NCBI RefSeq assembly: GCF_003202235.1
Contig: NZ_MASU01000015.1
Coordinates: forward strand, 1-64,000
From: Prauserella flavalba
GTDB lineage: Bacteria; Actinomycetota; Actinomycetes; Mycobacteriales; Pseudonocardiaceae
DNA length: 64,000 bases
Direction: 5' to 3'
The stretch's first letter is position 1, and each line of letters begins with the position of its first letter. Below the pieces are notes generated by a model that saw only the letters and a list, made by a program, of their open reading frames with translations, did no database searches and was not told the origin of the DNA. Positions 51,022-59,531 of the stretch are shown here, one piece after another. The position numbers and the translations under genes are program-made.

Positions 51022-51546
51022 TCAGTCCTTCTCGAGGTACTCGACGATCGCGCGGCCGAAGTCGGGCAGGTCGACCGGCGTGCGGGAGGTGATCACATTC
51101 CCATCGATGACGACCGGCTCGTCGACCCAGGTGCCGCCCGCGTTCTGCACGTCGTCCTTGATCGGCAGATACCCGGTGATCTTGCGGCCCTTGGTGACGC
51201 CGGCGGAGCAGAGCATCCAGCCGGCGTGGCAGATCGCGGCGACCAGCTTGCCCGACTCGTGGGCGTCCCGGACCAGCGCCACCATCTCCGGGTGCAGGCG
51301 CATGTTGTCCGGCGCGAAGCCGCCCGGGATCACGATGGCGTGGAAGTCGCTCGCGGACACCTCGGCCGCTGCGGCGTCGACCTCCATCGGGTAGTGTTCC
51401 TTGCTGTCGTAGCTGCTTTTGGTGCCGCTGCCGATCACCTTGACCTCGGCGCCCGCTTCCTGCAGTCGCAGCTTCGGGTACCAGCCCTCGAGAATCTGGT
51501 ACTCGTCTTCGATCAGCAGCGCTACGCGCTTACCGGAAAGCGACAT
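51022..51546 (-). CDS. DJ-1/PfpI family protein
   Basis: 174 residues. The nucleophile-elbow cysteine is C106 in VAAICHAGWML, with H107 next to it, IVIPGGFAPDNMR before it and the acidic residue near E19. This is the PfpI/YhbO type, whose members have glyoxalase, deglycase or hydratase activity. In a sugar-oxidation operon it may detoxify reactive dicarbonyl by-products. A ribosome site (AAGGAAA) precedes the ATG. The strong hairpin follows the gene. Confidence 0.88.
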   Translation of the reverse strand: MSLSGKRVALLIEDEYQILEGWYPKLRLQEAGAEVKVIGSGTKSSYDSKEHYPMEVDAAAAEVSASDFHAIVIPGGFAPDNMRLHPEMVALVRDAHESGKLVAAICHAGWMLCSAGVTKGRKITGYLPIKDDVQNAGGTWVDEPVVIDGNVITSRTPVDLPDFGRAIVEYLEKD

Positions 51547-51588
51547 GATTTCCTTTCTCGTGACGTGATTGGGCGTCTGTGGCGCTGT

Positions 51589-52290
51589 TCAGGCGCCGAT
51601 CATCCGCAGGAACTCGATGCTCGTGCGCACGTCGCCGTGGTTGGCGTGGATCTGGCGCAGCGCCTCCCAATGCTGGCCGAAGCCCAGCGGATCCTCCTTG
51701 CCGGAGGGAATCGCGGCCGTGGTGTCTGCGAGCACGATCATCTTGTAGTCCTGGTTGGCGCCGTCGATCGCGGTGGCGAGCTGGCAGTTTCCGGTGGACA
51801 GTCCGGCCACCACCAGGGTGTCCGCGCCCGCCCGGCGCATGTACTCGTTCAGCGCGGTGCCGTAGAACGAGCTGAACCGGTGCTTGCGGAAGACCGGCTC
51901 GTCGTCGAGCGGCTTGAGGTCGTCGACCAGCTCGTCTCCGCCGTTGCCCCAGGCACCGGGGAAGGTGGCCAGCTGGCCTTCCAGGCCCCACTTGGTGTCC
52001 GCGAACCCGGCGTCCTTGCCGTCCGGGCGCAGGCCCCACAGCGACCACGCCACCGGGATTCCCTTGGCGCGGCAGGCTTCCAGGACGTTCTTCACGGGTT
52101 CGACGACGTCCTTGCCTTCGGGCGCGCCGCCCGTGCTCGGGATGTACATCGCGCCACCGGGCTCGGCGCAGGCCTTCTGCATGTCCAGGACGAGCAGCAT
52201 CGTCTTCTCCGGATCGATCGTTGGGGCGACCCAGTTCGACCGGTCGATCCACTCGTCGATGTGCTCATAGGTGTAGTCGAGCGACGACAT
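51589..52290 (-). CDS. Isochorismatase-like cysteine hydrolase
   Basis: 233 residues. The catalytic triad D36 (LVLDMQKA), K136 (FRKHRFSSFYGT) and C169 (AGLSTGNCQLATAIDG) is complete. The family hydrolyses N-carbamoyl groups, amides or vinyl ethers. The loop before the cysteine reads STGN rather than the usual xTNVC, so the substrate may be atypical. AGGAG precedes the ATG. It is the first gene of the operon running to 43458, with its promoter presumably in 52291-52400. Confidence 0.85.
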   Translation of the reverse strand: MSSLDYTYEHIDEWIDRSNWVAPTIDPEKTMLLVLDMQKACAEPGGAMYIPSTGGAPEGKDVVEPVKNVLEACRAKGIPVAWSLWGLRPDGKDAGFADTKWGLEGQLATFPGAWGNGGDELVDDLKPLDDEPVFRKHRFSSFYGTALNEYMRRAGADTLVVAGLSTGNCQLATAIDGANQDYKMIVLADTTAAIPSGKEDPLGFGQHWEALRQIHANHGDVRTSIEFLRMIGA

Positions 52291-52400
52291 CGTTGCTCCT
52301 TCTCATTTGCGACTGCAAATACATCTTGCGGCCTCACCGAGTGGGTAAGGGGAATGAAACGGCTGTTGTGCTTTTCGGAAACCCGTCTTGTGGAAGTGTT

Positions 52401-53141
52401 CTACCGGCCGGACTTCTTAGCCGGCTCGGCGGCGGGGTCGAGGTGTTTCACGATTTCTCGCTCCACCTCACGAATGTGCTTGACCGCGGCGCTCCTGGCT
52501 TCCCGGACGCTCCGGGCGAGAATGGCGGCCACGATCCTGCGGTGGCTGTTGTGTGCGGATTCGCGCCGCCCGGGGAGCTGGATGACGCGGTGTGAGTAGG
52601 TGATGAACAGAGGCATGATGCTCTCGTAGACGCGTTCCCAGATCCGGTTCTTCGTAGCTTTCACGATGGCTCTGTGTAGTTCCGCGTCCAGTTTCACGAA
52701 AGCGTCGTTGGACAGGCTGGGATTACCCGCCTCGTCGAGAATTCGCTGCAACTCCTCCGCTTCGTTGTCGGTAATGCGCCTGGCGGCCATTCCAGCAGCA
52801 TCCCGCTCGAGGGATAGGCGTGCTTCGAAAAGCTCCGGCACGGTGAAGTCGTCGAACAGCAACAGTTCGGACAGCATGGGCGCGGATTTCGTGTTGCTGA
52901 CCACGAATACACCGATTCCGTGCTCGGTGCGGAGTAGCCCGTTAGCCTCAACGAGGCGTAGGGCCTCCCGCATCGAACTGCGACCGACGCCGAACTGTTC
53001 GGCCAGGGCGCGCTCCGGAGGCAGCTTGTCGCCGGGCTGGTACTCGCCCTGCTCGATCAGTTGTTCCAGTTGTGCCGCCACTGAATCGGACACTTTCAGG
53101 CGCCGGACCGGCTCGATGCGCCGGTTGCCGCGGTCAGTCAT
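52401..53141 (-). CDS. GntR/FadR-type (FCD) regulator
   Basis: 246 residues. The N-terminal GntR winged helix reads YQPGDKLPPERALAEQFGVG then RSSMREALRLVEANGLL. The FCD ligand domain has the metal-binding set around LDAELHRAIVKATKN and NSHRRIVAAILARS. These regulators typically respond to sugar acids such as gluconate, galactonate or uronates. It is divergent from the SMP-30 gene, and an identical 20-base site occurs in inverted orientation before both genes. It also sits at the promoter end of the GMC/KDG operon, so it probably represses that too. Confidence 0.9.
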   Translation of the reverse strand: MTDRGNRRIEPVRRLKVSDSVAAQLEQLIEQGEYQPGDKLPPERALAEQFGVGRSSMREALRLVEANGLLRTEHGIGVFVVSNTKSAPMLSELLLFDDFTVPELFEARLSLERDAAGMAARRITDNEAEELQRILDEAGNPSLSNDAFVKLDAELHRAIVKATKNRIWERVYESIMPLFITYSHRVIQLPGRRESAHNSHRRIVAAILARSVREARSAAVKHIREVEREIVKHLDPAAEPAKKSGR

Positions 53142-53193
53142 CTTAGCAACCTATCTCGGGTCCGGACTCCGTTTCCCGCTTCGTGATCGGGGG

Positions 53194-53213
53194 AGTGGTC
53201 AGGTGGTCTGAAC
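53194..53213 (-). promoter_or_regulatory. 20-nt site, copy 1 (FadR-type regulator)
   Basis: Plus-strand AGTGGTCAGGTGGTCTGAAC occurs here and again, exactly, in inverse orientation at 53380-53399. It holds the dyad TCAG-N5-CTGA (as its complement). It lies 53 bases before the regulator start. Confidence 0.75.
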
Positions 53214-53379
53214 AGTAGGCGGGTCCGCCGGATACTGTCAAGCACTCCCATCGGATCCGGGCCCTGCGTGATTTGCTCTGCCGCACAAGGAATATTGCCG
53301 CGAAGCTGCCGGTGTGGTCCGGTTCGTCGCAGGTCGGGCGAGGGTCCGCCCTCTTGACAGCGCTGGATGCCGGGTTACA

Positions 53380-53399
53380 GTTCAGACCACCTGACCACT
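53380..53399 (+). promoter_or_regulatory. 20-nt site, copy 2 (before SMP-30 gene)
   Basis: Reverse complement of the site at 53194-53213, all 20 bases identical. It lies 21 bases before the SMP-30 start, so bound regulator would block initiation. A matching pair facing two divergent genes is the expected arrangement for autorepression plus target repression. Confidence 0.75.
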
Positions 53400-53420
53400 G
53401 TTGCGGAGGGATCGCGCCCG

Positions 53421-54404
53421 ATGGCCGACGGCGGACTGCTGGAGATCCGGGACGAGCGCCTGCGCGAGCTCGTGGTGGACGAGGCACTGGCGCGCCTTGA
53501 GACCGGATTCCGGTTCGTCGAGGGTCCAGTGTGGCATCCGGCCAAGCGGCACCTGGTATTCAGCGACATCCAGGCCGACCGGATGTACCGCCGATCCGCG
53601 TCGGGGGAGCTGACCACGTACCGGCGGCCCAGTCGGATGGCCAACGGGAACGCCTATGACGGTGCTGGCCGACTGCTTACCTGCGAACACGCGACCAGCA
53701 GGCTGGTGCGCGAGGAGGCGGATGGCACGCTGACCGTGCTCGCTGACAGCTATAACGGCCGGGAGCTCAACAGCCCGAATGACGTCGTCGTGGCCCGGGA
53801 CGGCACGATCCTCTTCACTGATCCGGCGTACGGGCGCGGTGCTCCCTACGGCGTCCCGCGCGAGCCCGAGCTCCCGTTCCGCGGTGTCTACCGCGTCGAC
53901 CCGGACACTGGTGAACTCTCCGTGCTGGCAAAGGATTTTGACGGACCCAACGGGCTTTGCCTCTCAGCGGACGAGCGGTACCTGTTCGTCAACGACACCG
54001 AGCGCAGGCACATCCGCCGGTTCGGCTTCGACGGTCAGAAACTCACCGGCGGTGCGGTGTGGGCGGAGGTGACCGGCCAGGGCATCGGCGTGCCCGACGG
54101 CATGAAGGTGGATGCCGTGGGAAACCTGTACTGCACCGGGCCCGGCGGCATCCATGTCTTCGATGCCGAGGCCACCTGCCTGGGCGTCATCCGGGTTCCT
54201 GAGGACCCGGCGAACTTCGCGTGGGGGGAGAATGACCTACGCTCGCTCTACATCTGCGCCACGACCTCGCTTTACCGGTGCCGGACGAAGTTGCCGGGGC
54301 TCGCGTCGGCGACGCCATCCACCTCTACAATCTCGGCTGGTCCCTGGCGCGAGCCGGCGAACACCGGGCGTCAACCACACCACCGTGCTGAACAGGCTGG
54401 GTGA
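53421..54404 (+). CDS. SMP-30/gluconolactonase family lactonase, altered C-terminus
   Basis: 327 residues. Six-bladed propeller with divalent-metal ligands E34 (FVEGPVWHP), N120 (NSPNDVVV), N177 (GPNGLCL) and D226 (VPDGMKVDAVGNLY). It hydrolyses aldonolactones to the sugar acids used by the neighbouring dehydratase and aldolase. The ATG at 53421 follows GGAGGG. The fold normally ends just after ICATTSLYRCRTKLPG; the last 35 residues here are serine-, proline- and histidine-rich and look like run-on into foreign sequence, so the original stop was probably lost near 54295. The enzyme could still be active. Confidence 0.85.
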   Translation: MADGGLLEIRDERLRELVVDEALARLETGFRFVEGPVWHPAKRHLVFSDIQADRMYRRSASGELTTYRRPSRMANGNAYDGAGRLLTCEHATSRLVREEADGTLTVLADSYNGRELNSPNDVVVARDGTILFTDPAYGRGAPYGVPREPELPFRGVYRVDPDTGELSVLAKDFDGPNGLCLSADERYLFVNDTERRHIRRFGFDGQKLTGGAVWAEVTGQGIGVPDGMKVDAVGNLYCTGPGGIHVFDAEATCLGVIRVPEDPANFAWGENDLRSLYICATTSLYRCRTKLPGLASATPSTSTISAGPWREPANTGRQPHHRAEQAG

Positions 54405-54790
54405 ACCTGGTACCGCACGCGAGACTCCCATGGGCGTCCGCGCGTCGAAGCGCGTGGTCCTCGATGATGCGGCGCGCAGCTATGTCGACTCGATCAGCCT
54501 CAGCGGGGCTGCTGTGACTCAGGCTGTCACCGTGATCATGGCCGTCGGCTTCACCTTCCTGTCCGGCGTCGGTAACGTTCAACCTCGCGCTCCGACTCGG
54601 TGCGTACCTTGAGGTCGCTCCACTCGTCGCACCTGCTGTTGACCTCTCGATCCTCGGGTTCCTCCTGGCCACCCGGCACTTGGCGCCGGTCGGGGGATGG
54701 CGTGAGCGCGACTGCGGTCGGCCCGGGGGCTGCCGATCTTCGCCAGCGTGGTGACCCTGGCCCTGAACGTAGCCGTTCACCTCCGCGAGC
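54405..54790 (+). pseudogene. DUF2637/SpdB plasmid-transfer protein relic
   Basis: From an ATG at 54430 the frame reads VTQAVTVIMAVGFTFLSGVG, shifts by one base near 54577 to FNLALRLGAYLEVAPLVAPA with VDLSILGFLLATRHLAP, and shifts back near 54730 to LPIFASVVTLALNVAVHLRE. Actinobacterial DUF2637/SpdB proteins of conjugative plasmids and integrative elements show this order, including the block FASVVTLALNV. At least two frameshifts and a missing end make it dead. It is the only trace of a conjugative element in the window. Confidence 0.5.
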
Positions 54791-55197
54791 AGGTCGTCGA
54801 GCATTGCCCGTCTGCGTGGTGTCGCGGTGGGCGTCGGTGACGAGTGCGCGTGCGGCCTGGCCGAGCAGCGACGCGTCGTTGGCGATCAGGACGAAGTCGT
54901 GGTGGTCGGCGAGCTCGCGGGCGGCTGCGGCCGTTCCCACGGCGGTGCCGAGTGGGAGCTCGAGTGCCTTGGCGGCGCTGGCCACGTCGTCGAGCAGTGC
55001 GGCGAACGCCGCGGAACCGGTGGTCAGCCCGGTGGTGACGGCGAGGTCGGCCGGGCCGACGAAGAGGGCGGCGACGCCATCCACCGCGCCGATCTCTCGG
55101 ACGGCGTCGATCGCGTCGCGACTCTCCAGCTGGGGGATGACCGCGATTTCCTCGCCGGAGGCCCGGTAGCCGGTCGCCGCTGGAGTGCACCGGCGCG
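54769..55197 (-). pseudogene. HpaI/HpcH-type aldolase, truncated
   Basis: On the minus strand, directly after the catB stop, the frame reads GEEIAVIPQLESRDAIDAVR, then VAALFVGPADLAVTTGL and DDVASAAKALELPLGTAVGT. The metal glutamate (PQLES) and aspartate (GPADLA) blocks of 2-keto-3-deoxy acid aldolases are intact. The N-terminal barrel with arginine and histidine is missing. Near 54808 a one-base shift moves the C-terminus (MLDDLLAEVNGY) to another frame. It would have been the next gene after catB, where catC is usually found. Confidence 0.65.
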
Positions 55198-56319
55198 TCA
55201 CTTCCTGCTGAACGCGCGCACGGCTTCCGGGTTCAGCTCGACGCCGAGTCCAGGGCCGTCCGGGAGGTGCAGTTCGCCGCCCTCGTAGCGCAATGGGCTG
55301 ACCAGCAGCTCCTCGCTCATCAGCAGCGGCCCGAACAGTTCGCTTCCCCACGTCATCGCCGGTGCCGAACAGGCCACGTGCAGTGAGGCCGCGGTACCCA
55401 CCGGGCTCTCGATCGAGGTTCCCGCGTGGGCCGGGATTCCCGCCGCCGCGGCGACTTCCGCGATCGCCTTGGTGGCCCGCAACCCGCCGGCTTTGGTGGT
55501 TTTCAGCGAGTAGACGTCGGCGGCCCGCAACGTGGCCAGCCGCAGCGCGTCGGCAGGCGTTCGCAGGCTCTCGTCGGCCATGACGGGGATCGGCAGCGCC
55601 CGGTTGATCTCGGCGAGCGCTTCGACGTCGGTTCCGGGCACGGGCTGTTCGACCAGCTCGACACCGGCGTCCGCGAGCTTCGGAAGGTGGGTCAGCGAGG
55701 TGAGCCGGTCCCAGCGGGCGTTGAGATCGACGCGCACGCCCGCCGCGCCGGCGAGCTTGTCCGCGATGGCGGCGACGCGCTCGACGTCGTCGGCCGGGTC
55801 CAGGGCGCCCATCTTGAGCTTGAAGGTGAGATGGGTTCCCGCTTCGAGTTTGGCCAGGGCTTCGTCGACGACGACTTGAGCGGGTTCGGCGCCCAGTGCC
55901 CAGGTGACGGGTATCGAGCGGCGGGCGAGGCCACCGAGCAGGGTGTGCACGGGCACGCTCAGGCTGCGCGCCCAGGCATCGTGCAGCGCCACTTCGACCG
56001 CGGTCTTGGCGTAGAGGTTGGCCGCCACCACGGCGTCGATGTCCCGGCCGATACGGGCGATGTCGTCAACGTCGCGCCCGAGCAGGATCGGCGCCAGGTA
56101 CCGCTCGATGACGAGCTGCATCGTCTCGACGGACTCTCCACCCCACCAGGGCCCGCCCGGCACGACTCCCTCTCCGACCCCGGTGACCCCACCCGCGGTG
56201 CGGAGGAACACGAGCAGCACGGGCTGAGCGTCCATCTCGGTCTTGGCGAAGCGGTGGGTGCGCCGCAGCGGCACGTCGAGCACGACGGTCTCGACGCGGT
56301 CGATCCGCAGGTCACTCAT
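55198..56319 (-). CDS. catB: Muconate cycloisomerase
   Basis: 373 residues. Cycloisomerase set: K167-x-K169 (TFKLKMG), metal ligands D198 (VDLNARW), E224 (LVEQPVPG) and D249 (MADES), and K273 (SLKTTKAGG). It turns cis,cis-muconate into muconolactone. The ATG at 56319 follows AAGGAG. It lies 78 bases after catA, so the identification is well supported by context; enzymes for chloromuconate are close relatives. No muconolactone isomerase follows. The next thing downstream is the decayed aldolase. Confidence 0.88.
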   Translation of the reverse strand: MSDLRIDRVETVVLDVPLRRTHRFAKTEMDAQPVLLVFLRTAGGVTGVGEGVVPGGPWWGGESVETMQLVIERYLAPILLGRDVDDIARIGRDIDAVVAANLYAKTAVEVALHDAWARSLSVPVHTLLGGLARRSIPVTWALGAEPAQVVVDEALAKLEAGTHLTFKLKMGALDPADDVERVAAIADKLAGAAGVRVDLNARWDRLTSLTHLPKLADAGVELVEQPVPGTDVEALAEINRALPIPVMADESLRTPADALRLATLRAADVYSLKTTKAGGLRATKAIAEVAAAAGIPAHAGTSIESPVGTAASLHVACSAPAMTWGSELFGPLLMSEELLVSPLRYEGGELHLPDGPGLGVELNPEAVRAFSRK

Positions 56320-56397
56320 GGCAGGAATGCTCCTTGTGTCAGGCAACAGGCCGCCCTGGTGCGGCGTGGGAACTCACGCCGCACCAGAGCGGGTCGG

Positions 56398-57249
56398 TCA
56401 GGCTGGTTCGAGGACGAAGTCGTACTCGGCGCGGCGCCTGCCGTCGGGTTGTGGGCGCGGGTCCAGCACCAGCTCGGGTTTCGTCGCCTTGGCGACGTCG
56501 GAGTCGAGCCAGTCACCACCGGTGAAGTACAGCTGCGTGGTGATCGGCCGGTAGCCCGGCGAGCGCACGATGAGGTGCAGGTGCGCTGGGCGCCAGGGGT
56601 GCCAGCCCGCCCGCTCGATCAGCGTGCCCGTGGGCCCGTCTGTCGGGATCTGGTATGGGGCGGGCTGGATCGTGCTGATCTCGAAGTGGCCGTCGTCGTC
56701 GGCCACGACCACACCGCGCAGGTTGCCGTCCGGAACGTGGGGCGCGAACCCAGAGTAGTAGCCCGCGTCGTCGGCGTGCCAGATGTCGAGTTCCGCACCG
56801 GGCAAGGCTTTCCCCGTCGTGTCCCGTACCTGTCCTGCGAGCACCAGCGGAGTGCCCGGTTCGTCGGCGCGCATCGGCAGCGTGCACACCGAGGGCAGGC
56901 GTACCGCGCCGGGCAGGTGGTAGGGGCCCAGGATGCTGCCCTTGCTGCCCTGCTGGTGCTGTGCGGAGACCTCCTCGACCTCGTGCTCGACGAAGACGTC
57001 CAGCAGCAGCGGCCATTCACCGCTCTCGCCCACCTCGATCAGCCACCGCTTGGCCGCCACGTACTCCGGATAGGTCACCTGGTGCGTGCGGATCGTCCGG
57101 TGAACGCCGTCGAGCAACGCCGTGACGACCGTGGACACCCGCTCCGGGGTCACCTCGCCCGCGGTGCCGTGCTGTCGGCTCGTGCGGAACGCCCGCGTGG
57201 CGGATGCACCCGCCTGCGCGGCCGTCGGTGACTCTTCTGTCGTGCTCAT
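56398..57249 (-). CDS. catA: Catechol 1,2-dioxygenase
   Basis: 283 residues. Intradiol ring-cleavage enzyme with the iron ligands in order: tyrosine in DAGYYSG (164/165), Y199 (PAPYQIP), H223 and H225 (WRPAHLHL). An N-terminal helical dimerisation domain with VTYPEYVAAKRWLIEVGESG precedes the catalytic barrel. It opens catechol to cis,cis-muconate, the substrate of catB downstream. Hydroxyquinol dioxygenases are similar and cannot be fully excluded. The HpaB-type hydroxylase just upstream would supply the catechol from a phenol. Confidence 0.9.
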   Translation of the reverse strand: MSTTEESPTAAQAGASATRAFRTSRQHGTAGEVTPERVSTVVTALLDGVHRTIRTHQVTYPEYVAAKRWLIEVGESGEWPLLLDVFVEHEVEEVSAQHQQGSKGSILGPYHLPGAVRLPSVCTLPMRADEPGTPLVLAGQVRDTTGKALPGAELDIWHADDAGYYSGFAPHVPDGNLRGVVVADDDGHFEISTIQPAPYQIPTDGPTGTLIERAGWHPWRPAHLHLIVRSPGYRPITTQLYFTGGDWLDSDVAKATKPELVLDPRPQPDGRRRAEYDFVLEPA

Positions 57250-57281
57250 CGCGAAATCCTCATCTCCACGTTCCGGGGCCG

Positions 57282-58853
57282 TCAGCGTTGGCGGAGCAGC
57301 GAAACGTCGTCGTTGTTGATCAGGTCAGGCGCCGTCCAGCCGTCGAGGTCGTACTCCGCCATGCACTGTTCGGCGAAGCCACGCATGGCGTCGGCCTGGC
57401 CGGAGTTCTCCATCGCGATGACCTGCTCGAAGCGCACGCCCTCGTGGTTGCCCGCGTAGTTGCGCTCGTAGAGTTCGTGGCGCCCGCCGAACTCGGTGCC
57501 GACGGAGTCCCAGATCAGCTTCATCAGCTTGACCCGCTCGACCGAGTCGTAACCGTTCGAGCCGCGGACGTACTTGTCGAGGTACGGGCGCACCTCGGGC
57601 GACTTGAAGTCCTCCACGTGCGAGGGCAGGTAGATCAATGCGCTGCCCAGGTCCTGCATGATGATCTCGCGAATCCGCGGATAGCCGACCGTCATGAACC
57701 ACCGGTACGCCATCCCGTAGTTCAGGTTCGGCAGCAACGCGCCGTCCTTCCATTCGTTCGGGTTGGCCGCCATCGCGTCGGAGAGTGCCCAGAACATGTT
57801 GCGCCAGCTGATGACCTCCCCGATGCGGGTCTGGATGCCGCGGAAGTCCTTGGTGCCGGTCGCTTCGACGCCCTTCAGCAGCAGGCCCGCGATGAAGTCG
57901 AGCTTGACCGCGAGCCGGGTCACGCCCTGGAAGGTGAATCGTTCGAGGAAGCCGGAGCCGGGAACGAAACTGCTCACCTTGTCGGCGTCGCCGTAGATGA
58001 AGACGTTCTCCCACGGGATCTTGACCTTGTCGAGGATGAAGATCGTGTCGTTCTCGTCGAGCCTGCTCGACAGCGGGTAGTCGAAGGGGCTGCCCATCCG
58101 GCTGGCGTTGGTCGTGTAGGAGTTGCGGCAGATCAGCTTCATGCCGGGCGCGTTCATGGGAACGGTGCACACCAGGGCGAACTCCCGGTCCTTGAACGGA
58201 AGTCCATAGTGGGCGATGAAGTTGTAGTGCGTCAGTGCCGAGCCGGTCGCCACGACCTTCGCGCCGGAGACGATCAGCCCGTCGTCACGCTCGTCCTCGA
58301 CGTGGACGAACACGTCCTTGACCTGGTCCGGGCTCTTGCCGCGGTCCACGGGCGGGTGGACGATCGCGTGATTCCAGTACAGGACCTTCTCCTGCGATTC
58401 GGCGTACCAGCGGCGGGCGTTGTCGGAGAAGGGCTCGTAGAAGTCGGCGTTGGCGCCCAGCGTGCCGAGGAACGCGGCCTTGTAGTCGGGGCTGCGGCCC
58501 ATCCACCCATAGGTGATCCGGGCCCACTCGACGATCGCGTTGCGGTCGGCCAACAGGTCGTCGGCCGACCGCGCCGTACGGAAGAACGGGAAGGTGAAGC
58601 CGCTGCTGCCCGTGTCGGTGGGTGCGGTGAGCACTCCCTGCTTGTCCGGATCGTGCAGGGCGTCGTAGAGCCTGGCCGTCATGCGCACGGGGTTGCGGAA
58701 CGCGGGATGGCTCGTGATGTCCTTGACCTTCTCGCCGTAGAGGAAGACCTCGCGTCCGTCCTGGAGCGAGTCGATGTACTCCTGCCCGGTGAACGGCCGC
58801 GTGATCCTGGTGGCGGCGGGATCCTGGCTCGGGGTCGTTTCCTGTGTGGTCAT
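57282..58853 (-). CDS. hpaB: Phenol/4-hydroxyphenylacetate 3-monooxygenase, oxygenase
   Basis: 523 residues, full length for HpaB-type FADH2-dependent monooxygenases. Characteristic blocks: [71 protein letters not shown], and [20 protein letters not shown]. It ortho-hydroxylates a phenol to a catechol with reduced flavin from the neighbouring reductase. In this operon catA and catB follow, so the product is probably catechol and the substrate phenol or a close analogue, rather than 4-hydroxyphenylacetate, whose catabolism uses an extradiol enzyme. Confidence 0.88.
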   Translation of the reverse strand: MTTQETTPSQDPAATRITRPFTGQEYIDSLQDGREVFLYGEKVKDITSHPAFRNPVRMTARLYDALHDPDKQGVLTAPTDTGSSGFTFPFFRTARSADDLLADRNAIVEWARITYGWMGRSPDYKAAFLGTLGANADFYEPFSDNARRWYAESQEKVLYWNHAIVHPPVDRGKSPDQVKDVFVHVEDERDDGLIVSGAKVVATGSALTHYNFIAHYGLPFKDREFALVCTVPMNAPGMKLICRNSYTTNASRMGSPFDYPLSSRLDENDTIFILDKVKIPWENVFIYGDADKVSSFVPGSGFLERFTFQGVTRLAVKLDFIAGLLLKGVEATGTKDFRGIQTRIGEVISWRNMFWALSDAMAANPNEWKDGALLPNLNYGMAYRWFMTVGYPRIREIIMQDLGSALIYLPSHVEDFKSPEVRPYLDKYVRGSNGYDSVERVKLMKLIWDSVGTEFGGRHELYERNYAGNHEGVRFEQVIAMENSGQADAMRGFAEQCMAEYDLDGWTAPDLINNDDVSLLRQR

Positions 58854-58890
58854 GCGGTTGCTCCTCAGAGGTGGGCGGTGTGGAAGGGCC

Positions 58891-59427
58891 TCAGACGGAG
58901 GCCGGGAAGCAGGACACGGTGGGACAGTCGCCGGATTCCAGCCACGGCACGGTTTCGTAGACGGGGCCGAGATGCCGGAAACCGCCGAGGTAGAACACCA
59001 GCGGGTCACCGCCGGCGACCTCGTACCCGGCGACGCGGCCGAGGTAGATCACATGGTCGCCACCGTCGTAGTGCCGCCACGGCGTGCACGAGATGGTGGC
59101 CAGCGCACCGGCCAGCCGCGGGGCGAGCCCGGGGTCGGGACGCACCCACTCGGGTTCGCCGTCCATCGGCCTGCCTGCGAAGTGAAGCGCGACGTCGCTC
59201 TGCGGTTTCGTCAGCACGTTGACCGTGAACGGTGTCCCGTCGAGAAAGCCGCAGATTCTCGACCCGCGGTCCACCGACACCATCACCAGCGGCGGATCCA
59301 GCGATATCGCGCTGAACGCGTTGACCGTCGCACCGTGCGGCGATCCGGCACCGTCGCAGGTGACCACCGTGACGCCGGTGGCGAAGTGACCGAGACATCG
59401 CCGGAGTTCTCGAGTATCAAGCGCCAT
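58891..59427 (-). CDS. hpaC: Flavin reductase, HpaC type
   Basis: 178 residues of the FMN-binding split barrel reductase family: [20 protein letters not shown] near the start, [26 protein letters not shown], and a C-terminal [16 protein letters not shown]. It supplies FADH2 to the HpaB oxygenase downstream. AGGAGGAGA lies right before the ATG at 59427, and the IclR palindrome lies right before that, so a bound regulator would overlap its leader. It is the first gene of the aromatic operon. Confidence 0.9.
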   Translation of the reverse strand: MALDTRELRRCLGHFATGVTVVTCDGAGSPHGATVNAFSAISLDPPLVMVSVDRGSRICGFLDGTPFTVNVLTKPQSDVALHFAGRPMDGEPEWVRPDPGLAPRLAGALATISCTPWRHYDGGDHVIYLGRVAGYEVAGGDPLVFYLGGFRHLGPVYETVPWLESGDCPTVSCFPASV

Positions 59428-59439
59428 TGCTCTCCTCCT

Positions 59440-59474
59440 GTACACTATGTGTACTCATTGAACGAATAGTGTAC
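59440..59474. promoter_or_regulatory. IclR operator region, aromatic divergon
   Basis: GTACAC-TAT-GTGTAC (59440-59454) is a perfect dyad, and ATAGTGTAC (59466-59474) repeats its left half in inverse, so GTACACTAT ... ATAGTGTAC also pairs over a longer distance. It lies between the flavin reductase and IclR starts. A plus-strand TTGAAC (59458-59463) with GATAGT 18 bases later could be the IclR promoter inside it. Confidence 0.7.
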
Positions 59475-59531
59475 GTTTGTGGATAGTGGGGGCTGCCACA
59501 CGACATGTCAAGATCGGCGGAAGATGTAGCG

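Noticed and set aside
54551-55351. An intact aldolase gene opposite the end of catB
   Set aside because: The frame's first 50 codons are antisense to catB and arginine-rich; aldolase similarity starts only after the catB stop and lacks the N-terminal half.
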